From an uncultured Prochlorococcus sp. (GTDB lineage: Bacteria; Cyanobacteriota; Cyanobacteriia; PCC-6307; Cyanobiaceae): a stretch of 64,000 nt of DNA. This document shows positions 19,567-28,803 of this stretch, piece after piece (within the stretch, counting starts at the first letter, position 1; the number at the start of each line of letters is the position of its first letter). A program made the translations under genes and the position numbers. Below the pieces are notes generated by a model. That model had not been told where the DNA came from, did no database searches, and saw only the letters and a list, made by a program, of their open reading frames with translations. The stretch is taken from assembly GCA_902591865.1 (NCBI GenBank), contig CACJCK010000004.1, positions 1 through 64,000 of the forward strand, read 5' to 3'.

Positions 19567-20610
19567 TTACCAGGGATCATCAATTTCAAAGTTTTCTGAT
19601 TTTTTATTATCTTGAACTGAATTTTGTTCATCCAGTGGCTCAATATCTAAAGTTTCAGTTGCATTTTGAATTGGTCTTTTAGAAGCTAAATTAGTAGTTG
19701 ATTTTTTCTGTAGCTTATAGTCAATCTTATTTTCTTCATCTATTTGATTAACACTATTTTGATTCTCAATCTGATCAGAATAATCATTATCCATATATAG
19801 CTTTTTTCTGTTATTTATCTCCTCTGAAGAACCCTTTAGTTCAACATATTCTAATTCATTTTCATAATTTTCTTCATAATCATCTTGTTCATCAACTTCT
19901 TCATATTCCTGAACCAAATTATTTTGCTGTTCTGTTTCCACACCTGAAAGTAACTGATTCTCAACAGGTACCAGATTTGCTGAATATCCATTTGCTTCCC
20001 TTTCATCCCATGCAGAACCTCCTACTCCAAGCTTCTCAAGTAGTCCACTACTTAATTGCTTTAATTTTTCTTCAGCACCTTCATAAACAATAATCCTATC
20101 AGTACCACTACTTACGATTTCCTCAACTGGAATTTCCCAAGTACTTAAAACTCCCTCACCTAAAAGCGGAACACCAACAGCTCCCATGACAAGAGAAATC
20201 AAATCCCCAGTCTCTATATCAAAAGAAAAACCAAGAACTCTACCTAAAAGTTGACCAGATTCTGTAATAACTTGACAATTAATTACCTTTCCATATCTTT
20301 CTGGAGAAAAATCTTCACTTAATGAATCTAGAGAGTCGACTAATATAACATCTCCAACTTGCTTGATACTTTCTAAGGGCATCCATTTTGGTAAGCCTGG
20401 TAAAAATCTTGTAAGTGGATTATCTCTAAGTCCTAAAGCAACCACCTCTCTTCTATCAATATCAACAACAACTTCGCCCACAACACCTAAACGCCTGCCC
20501 GTATCAGTAGTTATAACTTGTGTTCCCATTAATTCTGACCTTAACCATAACCGTTCTCTAGGAACAGAATTAGAACGATTCATATCTGCAGATGTGTTAA
20601 ACAAAATCAT
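19567..20610 (-). CDS. PRC-barrel domain protein with acidic C-terminal tail
   Basis: 347 aa; two PRC-barrel-like repeats (LMGTQVITTDTGRRLGVVGEVVVDIDRREVVALGL; GKVINCQVITESGQLLGRVLGFSFDIETGDLISLVM). An internal Met at about 20583 is a plausible start. Confidence 0.85.
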   Translation of the reverse strand: MILFNTSADMNRSNSVPRERLWLRSELMGTQVITTDTGRRLGVVGEVVVDIDRREVVALGLRDNPLTRFLPGLPKWMPLESIKQVGDVILVDSLDSLSEDFSPERYGKVINCQVITESGQLLGRVLGFSFDIETGDLISLVMGAVGVPLLGEGVLSTWEIPVEEIVSSGTDRIIVYEGAEEKLKQLSSGLLEKLGVGGSAWDEREANGYSANLVPVENQLLSGVETEQQNNLVQEYEEVDEQDDYEENYENELEYVELKGSSEEINNRKKLYMDNDYSDQIENQNSVNQIDEENKIDYKLQKKSTTNLASKRPIQNATETLDIEPLDEQNSVQDNKKSENFEIDDPW

Positions 20611-20655
20611 AAATAACTTTTTATCATTCTGACGTATAAATTTAAAAAAGCGTAT

Positions 20656-23600
20656 TTATGCAGCATTTGGTAACCCAACTACTTGAGTATTAGCACCTCT
20701 TGCTTGCGCAACGCCAATTGTTCGTTCAGATGCACCTATCATAGGTCTTCTATGACTCACGACTATAAATTGAGCGTTTGATGACTGATTCGAAATTAGT
20801 TTTGACAACCTTTCAACATTAATACCATCTAAAAAACTATCAACCTCATCTAGTGCATAAAAAGGGGAAGGTTTATACTTTTGCAAAGCAAATAAAAAAC
20901 TTAAGGCAGTTAATGATTTTTCACCACCTGACATAGAGGCTAATCTTCTAACATTTTTTCCCTTAGGATGAGCCACTAAAGTTAAGCCTCCTTCCAAAGG
21001 AGCATTAGGATTTTCGAGCTGAAGGAAACCATCTCCATCAGATAAATTGGCAAAAATTTCTCTAAAGTGTTTATCAACTTCTTTAAATGCTTGCATAAAA
21101 GCCTCTTGACGCATAGTAGATACAGTTTCTATTCTCAGCAATAATTCAGATCTTTCATTAGATAGAATTTCTAATTTTTCACGAAGACTATCTAACCTTT
21201 CAATTAATTCTTCTAATTCATCAAGAGCTAACATATTTACAGGTTCTAAGCTTTGTAGATTAGCATTTATAATTGAAATTTCTGATTGCAAAAATTCAAG
21301 ACTCTTTCCTTCATATTCTCCAAAAATTGGGTAGGGATTAGGAAGATCTTTTTTATAATTTTCTAATTTTATATTTTCTATCCTCATTTCTTCTTTTAAA
21401 GAATTCATATCTCTTTCAAGATATTCCAACTTTAATAGAAAATTATTATATTCTTGCCTTTTATTTGAAATTGAAGAATTTAATTCATCTCTTTTCCGTC
21501 TCAATAAACCTAAATCCATCTCTAGGGAATTTTTTTGATTAGAGAGAACTAAAAGCTCTTTTTTAAATTTATCTCTTTTTTCTATCCATTCACTATGAGC
21601 AATTGCAAGTTCTTTGATAGATTTATGCAAGTTTTTTTCTTGTAGTAAAGTTATTTTTAATGAATTATTGATACGCTCTTGATTTAAAGCAAATTGATTC
21701 TTTTTATGTATTAATGAATCTCTCTCCTTAATAAGTAATTCAAGTTTTTTATCAAGATTATTAAAATCGTTATTAAAAGCTATTAATGATGATTTTTGAT
21801 TTTTTTCATAGTTTGCCTTTTGAATGGTTTGTAAGTGATCAAACTTATCATGATAAGGCTTTAATTCATTTTTTAAATGATCTAACTCGTTAACTAATAA
21901 ATTATTAGCAGTGTCAAGTTTATTTAATCTCGATTTACAATCCTCAATTCTTTGCGAGACAGCCTTAAGAGAATCTTGATTTACTTCAATTTCTTTATTA
22001 AATGAGGCACAATCCTCAATTATTTGACTGCGGTTAGAATTTAATTTACTAAGTCTATTATTTTTTCTTATCAAATCATTATTTGACTCTTTTAAAGCTT
22101 CTTCGATAACTAATAATCTTTCTTTTATAGGACTGGAATCATCAATATCATTATTAATTCCAAACCTATAAGCCAAATCTTTATTTAACTTACTGCCTCC
22201 TGTAATAGCACCACTTGCTTCTAATAATTCACCACTTAAAGTAACCAACCTATTTTTTTGTGTAGATAACCTGGCTGAGGATAAGTCTGAAAAAACCAAA
22301 GTATCTCCAAAAACATATCGAAAAACATCTGAATAGACTTCATCAAAAGCAATAAGATTAATAGCTTTATCAACAAATCCTTTCTCCCTGTTATTTTCAA
22401 ATCTTGAAATTGCATAATTCTTTTTTTGACTTTTAATTCTATTTAAAGGTAAAAAAGTTAATCTTCCTGCTTTCTCCTTTTTAAGAATTTCAATTGCTTT
22501 AGCAGCAATATGATCATTATCAACAACAATTTGTCCTAATCTATTTCCAGCAGCAATTTCTAATGCATATCTATTTTTCTCACTGACCTCTCCAAGTTGA
22601 GCTACATAACCATGTATACCCTCTAACCCAGCTTCTAAGAGAATTCTGAGTGCATATGAACCTCTTGATTCGTTTAAAGCTTCCTTCCTGCTTTCGAATC
22701 TAGATAAATCCTTTTCAAGCCTTAATTGCTCATTGTTTAGCCTTGATTTAGTTTTAATTAATAAATCAATTTCATTTTTTAAAGAATTAATTTCTGAATT
22801 ATTACTTGCCAAGTTTTTATTTTTTATAACGGAAGTCTCTTTTTTTCTTTGATTTCCCTCAAAAAGTTTTTGCTGTTCTAAATCTAAGGAGTAAATCTGA
22901 GACAATATCTCATCTTTTTGAATATTATTTTGAATAGTTTCTTCTTCAATTTTCCTTTTTTTTATTTCCAAAGGATTAATTTGATTTTTTATACTTTCAA
23001 GCACAGCATTTAATTTAATACTTTGTTTTGAGAATTCTCCAGATTCTCCAGCGGCATCAGAAAGTTTTTTTCTGGATAGTTTGTGTTTTATAGTAAGATC
23101 ATCAATTTGCAAGTTCAATTGATTTAAAAAATTATCATCGAAATTTTCTTGTCTCATCTTTTCTGACTCGATATTCCTCTTAGAATTTGCAATTTCATCT
23201 CTCTGCTTTTGTAATTTAATACCTTCTTCTTTATTGAGACTTGATATCCTATCAAGTTCTCTCAAGCTAGAATTAATACTTCCAATATCAGAATTCACTT
23301 TTATCAATTTATCCTCGCCTTTCTCCTTAAGCTCATCAACCAGTATTTTCAAAGCATCTTCTAAGACTGATATTTCTTTACTAATAGAGTCTTTTTGTTT
23401 ATTAAATAACAGTTTATTGTTTTCAATTTCACTTTCTTTTTTTTCTATTGATTCAACATGCTTAACTTGTTTATCAAAAATAAGAACTTTCTCTAATTCC
23501 CTTATTTGTAGTAGTTTTGCCTTTAATTCTTTATATCGCTTTGCTTTTTCACATTCTTTTTCAAGCTTATTCTTACTAGATTGCAATTCATTTTCTAAAA

Positions 23601-24246
23601 TTTCACATCTTTCTTGTCTTTCGAAAACGTCATTTAATTTTGCATTAGTTTGTTCTATTCTTGTATCAAAAAGTGCGACTCCTGCTAATTCATCAATAAG
23701 ATTTCTCCTCTCCTTATTATTCATTGATACTATTCTTGTTACATCACCCTGCATAACAACATTGCTGCCTTCAGGATCAACACTAATATCTCTTAATATT
23801 CTCTGTATTTGTTGCAAGGTACATTGTTTTCCATCAGAAGTATAAGTAGAAGCATAAGAACCACCTGGCATAAGCCTTAATTTTCTAGAAACTACCCATT
23901 CTTTTTGACCTTTATTAAGAGCAAATTCTTCTTCTTCTAGTTCCAAAGGAGGAAGATCCTCTCTAGGAGACCAATCTTGAATATTAAATTTTACCGATAC
24001 TGATGTTTCTGATGACTTACCCTCTTTAACTTTGGAGTTATTTATTAGATCTGGTAATCTTTCAGCCCTCATCCCTTTACTATTAGCTAGACCTAAACAG
24101 AATAAAATTCCATCTAAAATATTACTTTTCCCAGACCCGTTGGGACCCGTAACCACTGTAAAACCTTCTTCAAGAGGAATTTTGACATTTCCCCCAAAAG
24201 ATTTAAAATTTTCAAACTCGACCTGATTGATATATACCAATCTCAA
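20656..24246 (-). CDS. smc: Chromosome segregation protein SMC
   Basis: 1196 aa; TGPNGSGKSNILDGI, coiled coils, hinge GLEGIHGYVAQLGEV, MSGGEKSLTALSFLFAL, FYALDEVDSFLD. Confidence 0.97.
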   Translation of the reverse strand: MRLVYINQVEFENFKSFGGNVKIPLEEGFTVVTGPNGSGKSNILDGILFCLGLANSKGMRAERLPDLINNSKVKEGKSSETSVSVKFNIQDWSPREDLPPLELEEEEFALNKGQKEWVVSRKLRLMPGGSYASTYTSDGKQCTLQQIQRILRDISVDPEGSNVVMQGDVTRIVSMNNKERRNLIDELAGVALFDTRIEQTNAKLNDVFERQERCEILENELQSSKNKLEKECEKAKRYKELKAKLLQIRELEKVLIFDKQVKHVESIEKKESEIENNKLLFNKQKDSISKEISVLEDALKILVDELKEKGEDKLIKVNSDIGSINSSLRELDRISSLNKEEGIKLQKQRDEIANSKRNIESEKMRQENFDDNFLNQLNLQIDDLTIKHKLSRKKLSDAAGESGEFSKQSIKLNAVLESIKNQINPLEIKKRKIEEETIQNNIQKDEILSQIYSLDLEQQKLFEGNQRKKETSVIKNKNLASNNSEINSLKNEIDLLIKTKSRLNNEQLRLEKDLSRFESRKEALNESRGSYALRILLEAGLEGIHGYVAQLGEVSEKNRYALEIAAGNRLGQIVVDNDHIAAKAIEILKKEKAGRLTFLPLNRIKSQKKNYAISRFENNREKGFVDKAINLIAFDEVYSDVFRYVFGDTLVFSDLSSARLSTQKNRLVTLSGELLEASGAITGGSKLNKDLAYRFGINNDIDDSSPIKERLLVIEEALKESNNDLIRKNNRLSKLNSNRSQIIEDCASFNKEIEVNQDSLKAVSQRIEDCKSRLNKLDTANNLLVNELDHLKNELKPYHDKFDHLQTIQKANYEKNQKSSLIAFNNDFNNLDKKLELLIKERDSLIHKKNQFALNQERINNSLKITLLQEKNLHKSIKELAIAHSEWIEKRDKFKKELLVLSNQKNSLEMDLGLLRRKRDELNSSISNKRQEYNNFLLKLEYLERDMNSLKEEMRIENIKLENYKKDLPNPYPIFGEYEGKSLEFLQSEISIINANLQSLEPVNMLALDELEELIERLDSLREKLEILSNERSELLLRIETVSTMRQEAFMQAFKEVDKHFREIFANLSDGDGFLQLENPNAPLEGGLTLVAHPKGKNVRRLASMSGGEKSLTALSFLFALQKYKPSPFYALDEVDSFLDGINVERLSKLISNQSSNAQFIVVSHRRPMIGASERTIGVAQARGANTQVVGLPNAA

Positions 24247-24322
24247 GTCTCAATAGCTAAATAAGAATAACTAATTTGCAAAAATTCTCAATAGAAATAT
24301 TACGTTTATTTATAAATGAAAA

Positions 24323-24685
24323 TTAATAATTTTTGCTCAATCTACAAGAATTACCCGAAATTTCAAACAAACCATAGAGAAGTTCACCATCCAAAATGAA
24401 TAGATAATATTCAGAGTCCAATTTATCAGAAACGTTTTTAAATATTCCATGATCAATTCTTTTTACAAAACCTCTATTATCAGAAAGTTCATGTTCGATC
24501 CTGGAAAGCCATACAAGTCGATGATTTGGCTGCTTAGAAATTTCTATAGAAGCTTGATCTAATAAAGGTATTTTTAAAAATTTCCAAGTTAAACAGTCTA
24601 TGCCATTTTCGACAAGAAAATCATAATGAATATGAAAAGAGTTAGCAGAATAAACTTTATGTTCAAGCAAAACCCATTTATTCAT
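24323..24685 (-). CDS. Small protein resembling the LigD 3'-phosphoesterase (DNA polymerase ligase N-terminal) domain
   Basis: 120 aa; EHKVYSANSFHIHYDFLVENGIDCLTWKFLK...NHRLVWLSRIEHELSDNRGFVKRIDHGIF parallels the EH..HYDFRLE...L.SWA..H.L....E pattern of LigD-PE. Confidence 0.55.
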   Translation of the reverse strand: MNKWVLLEHKVYSANSFHIHYDFLVENGIDCLTWKFLKIPLLDQASIEISKQPNHRLVWLSRIEHELSDNRGFVKRIDHGIFKNVSDKLDSEYYLFILDGELLYGLFEISGNSCRLSKNY

Positions 24686-24768
24686 TATCTAGTTAATAAA
24701 TAAATCGAATCTATTTTCAAAACAAAGTTGAGATAAAGATATAGTTTCTTAAAGATGGTTCCTGTTAT

Positions 24769-24924
24769 TTAATTACTTGCATCAGGAACAAATCTTAAAG
24801 CAATGAATAGCAAACTTCCAGCTCCAGCGATAGCTGCAGCTACTAATCCAAAATCTGTAGGGATTGTGCGAGATGCAAAAATTATTGATGCAAATGTAAT
24901 ATCCATAATGAAATTTAAACTCAT
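24769..24924 (-). CDS. Small single-TM membrane protein (51 aa)
   Basis: Hand-translated: MSLNFIMDITFASIIFASRTIPTDFGLVAAAIAGAGSLLFIALRFVPDASN, stop TAA. Not in the ORF track. Confidence 0.6.
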   Translation of the reverse strand: MSLNFIMDITFASIIFASRTIPTDFGLVAAAIAGAGSLLFIALRFVPDASN

Positions 24925-25094
24925 TTAATAAATTCAGTAATAGCTTAACAAAACCTTCTTACAGAACAGAGGAGATAAATAAAATGTAAATAAACTTTTA
25001 TATGTTTTAATTTTATATAAATCGCACAAATCTTTAGATAAGGGTTCCAAATTAAGAAAATAGGGACTAATCTTACAATAAATAATATTAAATA

Positions 25095-25556
25095 ATGGAG
25101 ACTTACCATCCTCCCAAAGAAGTAGAAGAAAAAGAAGATAACTCAGAACCTCCTGAAAAAGAAGTTATCTCGGAACAATGGTTACTTGAAAAAATTGATA
25201 GTTTAATACCTTTAATTAGAGAAAAATGGCCTAACATTGCACAACAAACCCTTGAAGCTACAAAGGGGAGTATTGATGATTTAGTTGAAGTGATAGCTAG
25301 GCATAGTGGAACCTCAGCAATTGGAATAAAACGCCAACTATTTGAAATTATTGATTCAATAAAAGAAAACAATTGGGAAATATCAGAAAAAATTGAACCT
25401 ATCGAAAGTCAATTAGAAGAGTTATTAGAAGAACTTAACAATACTCTTAGACCAAAAATAGAAATTCCAATAAGAAAAAAACCACTCTTATCTATTGCTA
25501 TTGCAGCTGGTATTGGTTTATTAATAGGAACTCTCTTAAACAGTGGAAGAAAATAA
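25095..25556 (+). CDS. DUF883/YqjD-like membrane-anchored protein
   Basis: 153 aa; helical domain then C-term RKKPLLSIAIAAGIGLLIGTLLNSGRK, the DUF883-type anchor. Confidence 0.6.
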   Translation: METYHPPKEVEEKEDNSEPPEKEVISEQWLLEKIDSLIPLIREKWPNIAQQTLEATKGSIDDLVEVIARHSGTSAIGIKRQLFEIIDSIKENNWEISEKIEPIESQLEELLEELNNTLRPKIEIPIRKKPLLSIAIAAGIGLLIGTLLNSGRK

Positions 25557-25557
25557 T

Positions 25558-25944
25558 ATGGAAAAACCCAAAAATAAAAACTTTGCAAATACAGCTGCTA
25601 GAATTTCAGCTATCGCAAGTTCAGTGATGGATTTGCACGTTAGAATAGCTCTTCAAGAAGTAGATAGAGAAAAAAGAAGATTAATTAGTGGTGGAATATT
25701 TCTAGCAATTGGAAGCACATTACTATTATTAGTACTTATTTGCATCCATATTATTTTTTATCTTTTCCTAAAAAATTACAATAACTGGAATATTGAATAT
25801 AATTTATTGCTAATAATATTTCTTGATTTATTTCTTGCAGGCTTAAGTTTGAAGCTTGGAGGAAAATTAGCCAAAGGACCATACCTTCCTCAAACATTAG
25901 AGGGTTTAGGCAAGACAACAAGGGCCGTTCTAGGCAAAAAATAA
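25558..25944 (+). CDS. YqjE / phage_holin_3_6-like membrane protein
   Basis: Track ORF starts at 25543 (GTG); ATG at 25558 gives MEKPKNKNFANTAARISAIASSVMDLHVRIALQEVDREKRRLISG followed by two TM helices. Confidence 0.65.
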   Translation: MEKPKNKNFANTAARISAIASSVMDLHVRIALQEVDREKRRLISGGIFLAIGSTLLLLVLICIHIIFYLFLKNYNNWNIEYNLLLIIFLDLFLAGLSLKLGGKLAKGPYLPQTLEGLGKTTRAVLGKK

Positions 25945-25945
25945 A

Positions 25946-27079
25946 TTACCTAATTAAATATTTTATCCATCTACAATCTATCCCCCCATTACTAACAGGA
26001 ATTTTTAATGAAGATTTCATTTTCAAATATTTTGTTAGTTTTGGATTTCCACTTAGCAGCCAAAATTCCCAACCTGAAAAATTATTCTTTAGAAAGATTC
26101 CCATTTGTTCATATAAACAAATCAATTCATTTTCATCGCCCAATTTTTTGCCATATGGAGGATTACATATGATGATCCCAGGTGTGCAACTTAATTTTAG
26201 TTCTAAAAAATCATTATTTATAAGTTCAATATAATTTTCGAGTCCAGCCAATGATATGTTTACATTCGCCTGCTCAAAAACCTTTTTATTAATTTCACAG
26301 CCTATTATCGTTGGTAATTTTTCATAATTAATAATTTTATTTATTGCTTTATTTTTTTCATTAAGATAAATATCTTTCCTAAAGTCCAACCAATTCTCAA
26401 AAAGATATACTTGATCAAAATTTATGGGAACTCCAAGGAATTGGTTTACTGCCTCAATAAGAAAAGTTCCTGAGCCACACATAAAATCTATTAATGGGAC
26501 TTTACCATTCCATTGAGTCAAATTTATCAATCCAGAAGCTAAATTTTCTTTTAATGGAGCATTTCCAATTGCTGGTCTATAGCCTCTTTTGTGTAAGCTT
26601 TCTAAGCTGCTCTGAAGACTGAGAATTGCTTTATTATTATTTAAATGCAGATGAATAATAAAATCAGGATTATCTATAGAAATATTTGATCTTTTATTCC
26701 AAACTTCCTTTTGTAAATCAGTTATAGAATTTTTTACTTCAAGAGCAGTGAAATGTGTATGACTTAAAGAAGATGTTCTCCCAGTCACTTGTACATTAAA
26801 GGTTTTATCAAAGTGCAACCAATTTAACCAATCAAATGAATCTCTAACCCCCTCATATAAAGATTGCTTGTTATGGCAATTAAAACTTGCAATTTCTCTA
26901 TAAAAACGAAAAGCCAATCTTGAATAGAAATGAACTCTATAAAAAGTTTCAAAATCACATTCAAAATTAATAAATCTTTTATAAGTATTGATATTAAAGC
27001 CGCCTAAGTTTGAAATTTCTTCAGCTAATGATTTCTCTAATCCCTCCGGAGTTGATGCCACTACATTCATATACGACAA
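25946..27079 (-). CDS. THUMP-domain class I SAM-dependent RNA methyltransferase (RlmL-N/TrmN-like)
   Basis: 377 aa; N-term THUMP-like, PLIDFMCGSGTFLIEA SAM motif, IICNPPYGKKLGDE catalytic NPPY. Confidence 0.92.
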   Translation of the reverse strand: MSYMNVVASTPEGLEKSLAEEISNLGGFNINTYKRFINFECDFETFYRVHFYSRLAFRFYREIASFNCHNKQSLYEGVRDSFDWLNWLHFDKTFNVQVTGRTSSLSHTHFTALEVKNSITDLQKEVWNKRSNISIDNPDFIIHLHLNNNKAILSLQSSLESLHKRGYRPAIGNAPLKENLASGLINLTQWNGKVPLIDFMCGSGTFLIEAVNQFLGVPINFDQVYLFENWLDFRKDIYLNEKNKAINKIINYEKLPTIIGCEINKKVFEQANVNISLAGLENYIELINNDFLELKLSCTPGIIICNPPYGKKLGDENELICLYEQMGIFLKNNFSGWEFWLLSGNPKLTKYLKMKSSLKIPVSNGGIDCRWIKYLIR

Positions 27080-27124
27080 AACTTAATAAAAAAAACTATT
27101 CAATAACCATTTTGCCTGTCAGAA

Positions 27125-27396
27125 TATAAATGTCCAATTGGACTAGGTGATCTCAACCGATGTTTCGGACAGCGGTTCGATTCCGCTCAACTCCACTATT
27201 TGGGGTTGTAATGGTTTCGACGGGGCATAAGGAAGGTGACTGAAGCCTGCTCGGTTAGAGCAAAAACACAAACGCTAACAAAATAGTTAGTTTCTCCCGT
27301 CAAACAGCACCAGTTGCTGCTTGATCCTAAAGGAGATGGGGTTATATCAGCCTTATCAACCAAATGATACGAGGAGTCTGGAAGGACTCCACTTTT
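27125..27396 (+). ncRNA. ssrA: tmRNA, circularly permuted two-piece form (boundaries approximate)
   Basis: T-arm and 3' acceptor strand (AGCGGTTCGATTCCGCTCAACTCCA) precede the 5' acceptor strand (GGGGTTGTAATGGTTTCGACGGGGC). Tag ORF 27274-27321 encodes ANKIVSFSRQTAPVAA followed by TGA. Confidence 0.95.
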
Positions 27397-27397
27397 T
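27373..27397 (+). terminator. Rho-independent-like terminator at end of ssrA
   Basis: GGAGTC-TGGAAG-GACTCC hairpin then a T run (ACTTTTTT). Confidence 0.65.
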
Positions 27398-27691
27398 TAA
27401 ATAACTAAGAAGTTGTAGTAGATAATTTATTAGTATGTAAATATTGCTGTAATTACTTGTATTAAAAAGAATTTTTATAATTTTTTAAGTATAAATACTC
27501 AGAAGATAAATTTTAAATTAATTTAGCTTATCTAAAAAATCCAAACTTGCAAAATGGAATCTAAAAACTAAATGACTTGATAATAAATCTCAAACCAAAA
27601 GTTATTAGATTCACTGGTGAAAAATTTCCCAATGAACTATGGAATAGTGGTTGTCAAATAAAAAAAAATAAAAAAATATCAAGCTAAAAAT

Positions 27692-28654
27692 TTAATTACT
27701 CGAAAAAGGATTATTCGGCATTTTTTTTAAACAATTTTTTGAAACATCCTGAAGTTCTTGAAATTCATTTTTTTTTAAATTCCACTTGAATACATTCGAT
27801 ACATCTATAACTTGAGATTTTTTTCGCATTCCAACAAGTGGAATAGTTCCTTGATAACAACACCAATTAATTGCTACTTGGGCTTGGGAAACTGATCTTT
27901 GATTCGCAATCCTTTTTAGACACCTCCGCAATTCATATGTTGGTTTTCTATAGTTTGCAAATAAAGTATTTCGCATAAAACTTTTGTCTTTATTTTCTTC
28001 TTTATCTGGATCAATACAAAGTATTCCAAAGGACAAAGGACTATAAGCAAAGAAATCAATATTATTTTCTTCGCAAATTTTTTTAACCTGATATTGTTTT
28101 TTTAAATTGGGTGCAAGTAAAGAAAACTGTATCTGAACGCTTTTTAATCTTTGATCTCTTTTTGCCAAGAAATTAATTAATTTTTTTAACCTTTGAGGAC
28201 CTATATTTGATAAGCCGATTTGAAAATCAAAGCCTTGATCTTTTAAATCGCAAAGATTATTCAACAGGCCTAATTCCTGCCAAGGATTATATTTTGCAGT
28301 TGACCAATGTAATTGAACTATATCTAATTTATTATTAAGTCTCTCTAAACTGTTCAAAAAAGGTTTATTAAAACCTCTGTCACCGATTCTCCAGGGATAA
28401 GGTGCAAGTTTTGTTGCTATTTGAATTCTTTTTTTCTTTGATGAAGGAGTATTTAATAAAAATTTGCCTATCAATAATTCACTTCTACCCTGAAGATTCC
28501 CAGTACCGTAAGAATCTGCAGTATCAATTAAATCAAAGCCTCTTCGTAACGCTTCATTATATGTCTCACGTAAATCATCATCATTTGTAGATTGGTAATT
28601 CCAAAAAAGCTTATTCCCCCAAGACCAAGTACCTAATCCAATTCTTTTCTTCAC
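27692..28654 (-). CDS. Aldo/keto reductase
   Basis: 320 aa; GLGTWSWGN, DLIDTADSYGTG, IQIATKLAP, IVQLHW, FAYSPLSFGIL. Confidence 0.92.
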   Translation of the reverse strand: MKKRIGLGTWSWGNKLFWNYQSTNDDDLRETYNEALRRGFDLIDTADSYGTGNLQGRSELLIGKFLLNTPSSKKKRIQIATKLAPYPWRIGDRGFNKPFLNSLERLNNKLDIVQLHWSTAKYNPWQELGLLNNLCDLKDQGFDFQIGLSNIGPQRLKKLINFLAKRDQRLKSVQIQFSLLAPNLKKQYQVKKICEENNIDFFAYSPLSFGILCIDPDKEENKDKSFMRNTLFANYRKPTYELRRCLKRIANQRSVSQAQVAINWCCYQGTIPLVGMRKKSQVIDVSNVFKWNLKKNEFQELQDVSKNCLKKMPNNPFSSN

Positions 28655-28803
28655 TAGCCTATTTAAATAAGAAACTTTATTAGGTTATCTAATAATATTA
28701 ACCTCTTTAAATATTTCAAAAAATAAGTTTTAAAGCATTTAAAATAAATTTCTCTTGACATTAAGAAATTCTTCTCCAAAGTAAAAGAAATAAAAATAAA
28801 AAA

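Noticed and set aside
23234-23845. 203-aa + strand ORF antisense to smc
   Set aside because: Lies inside the confident smc gene; Ser/Leu-rich low-complexity translation typical of an antisense frame in an AT-rich coiled-coil gene.
25558-25944. Possible prophage remnant because of holin-like domain
   Set aside because: The YqjE/phage_holin_3_6 family is a common cellular membrane family; no phage structural, integrase or lysis genes nearby.
27202-27390. Conventional one-piece tmRNA starting at GGGGTTG
   Set aside because: No T-arm/3' acceptor strand follows the tag; those elements lie upstream, so the permuted form explains the sequence better.
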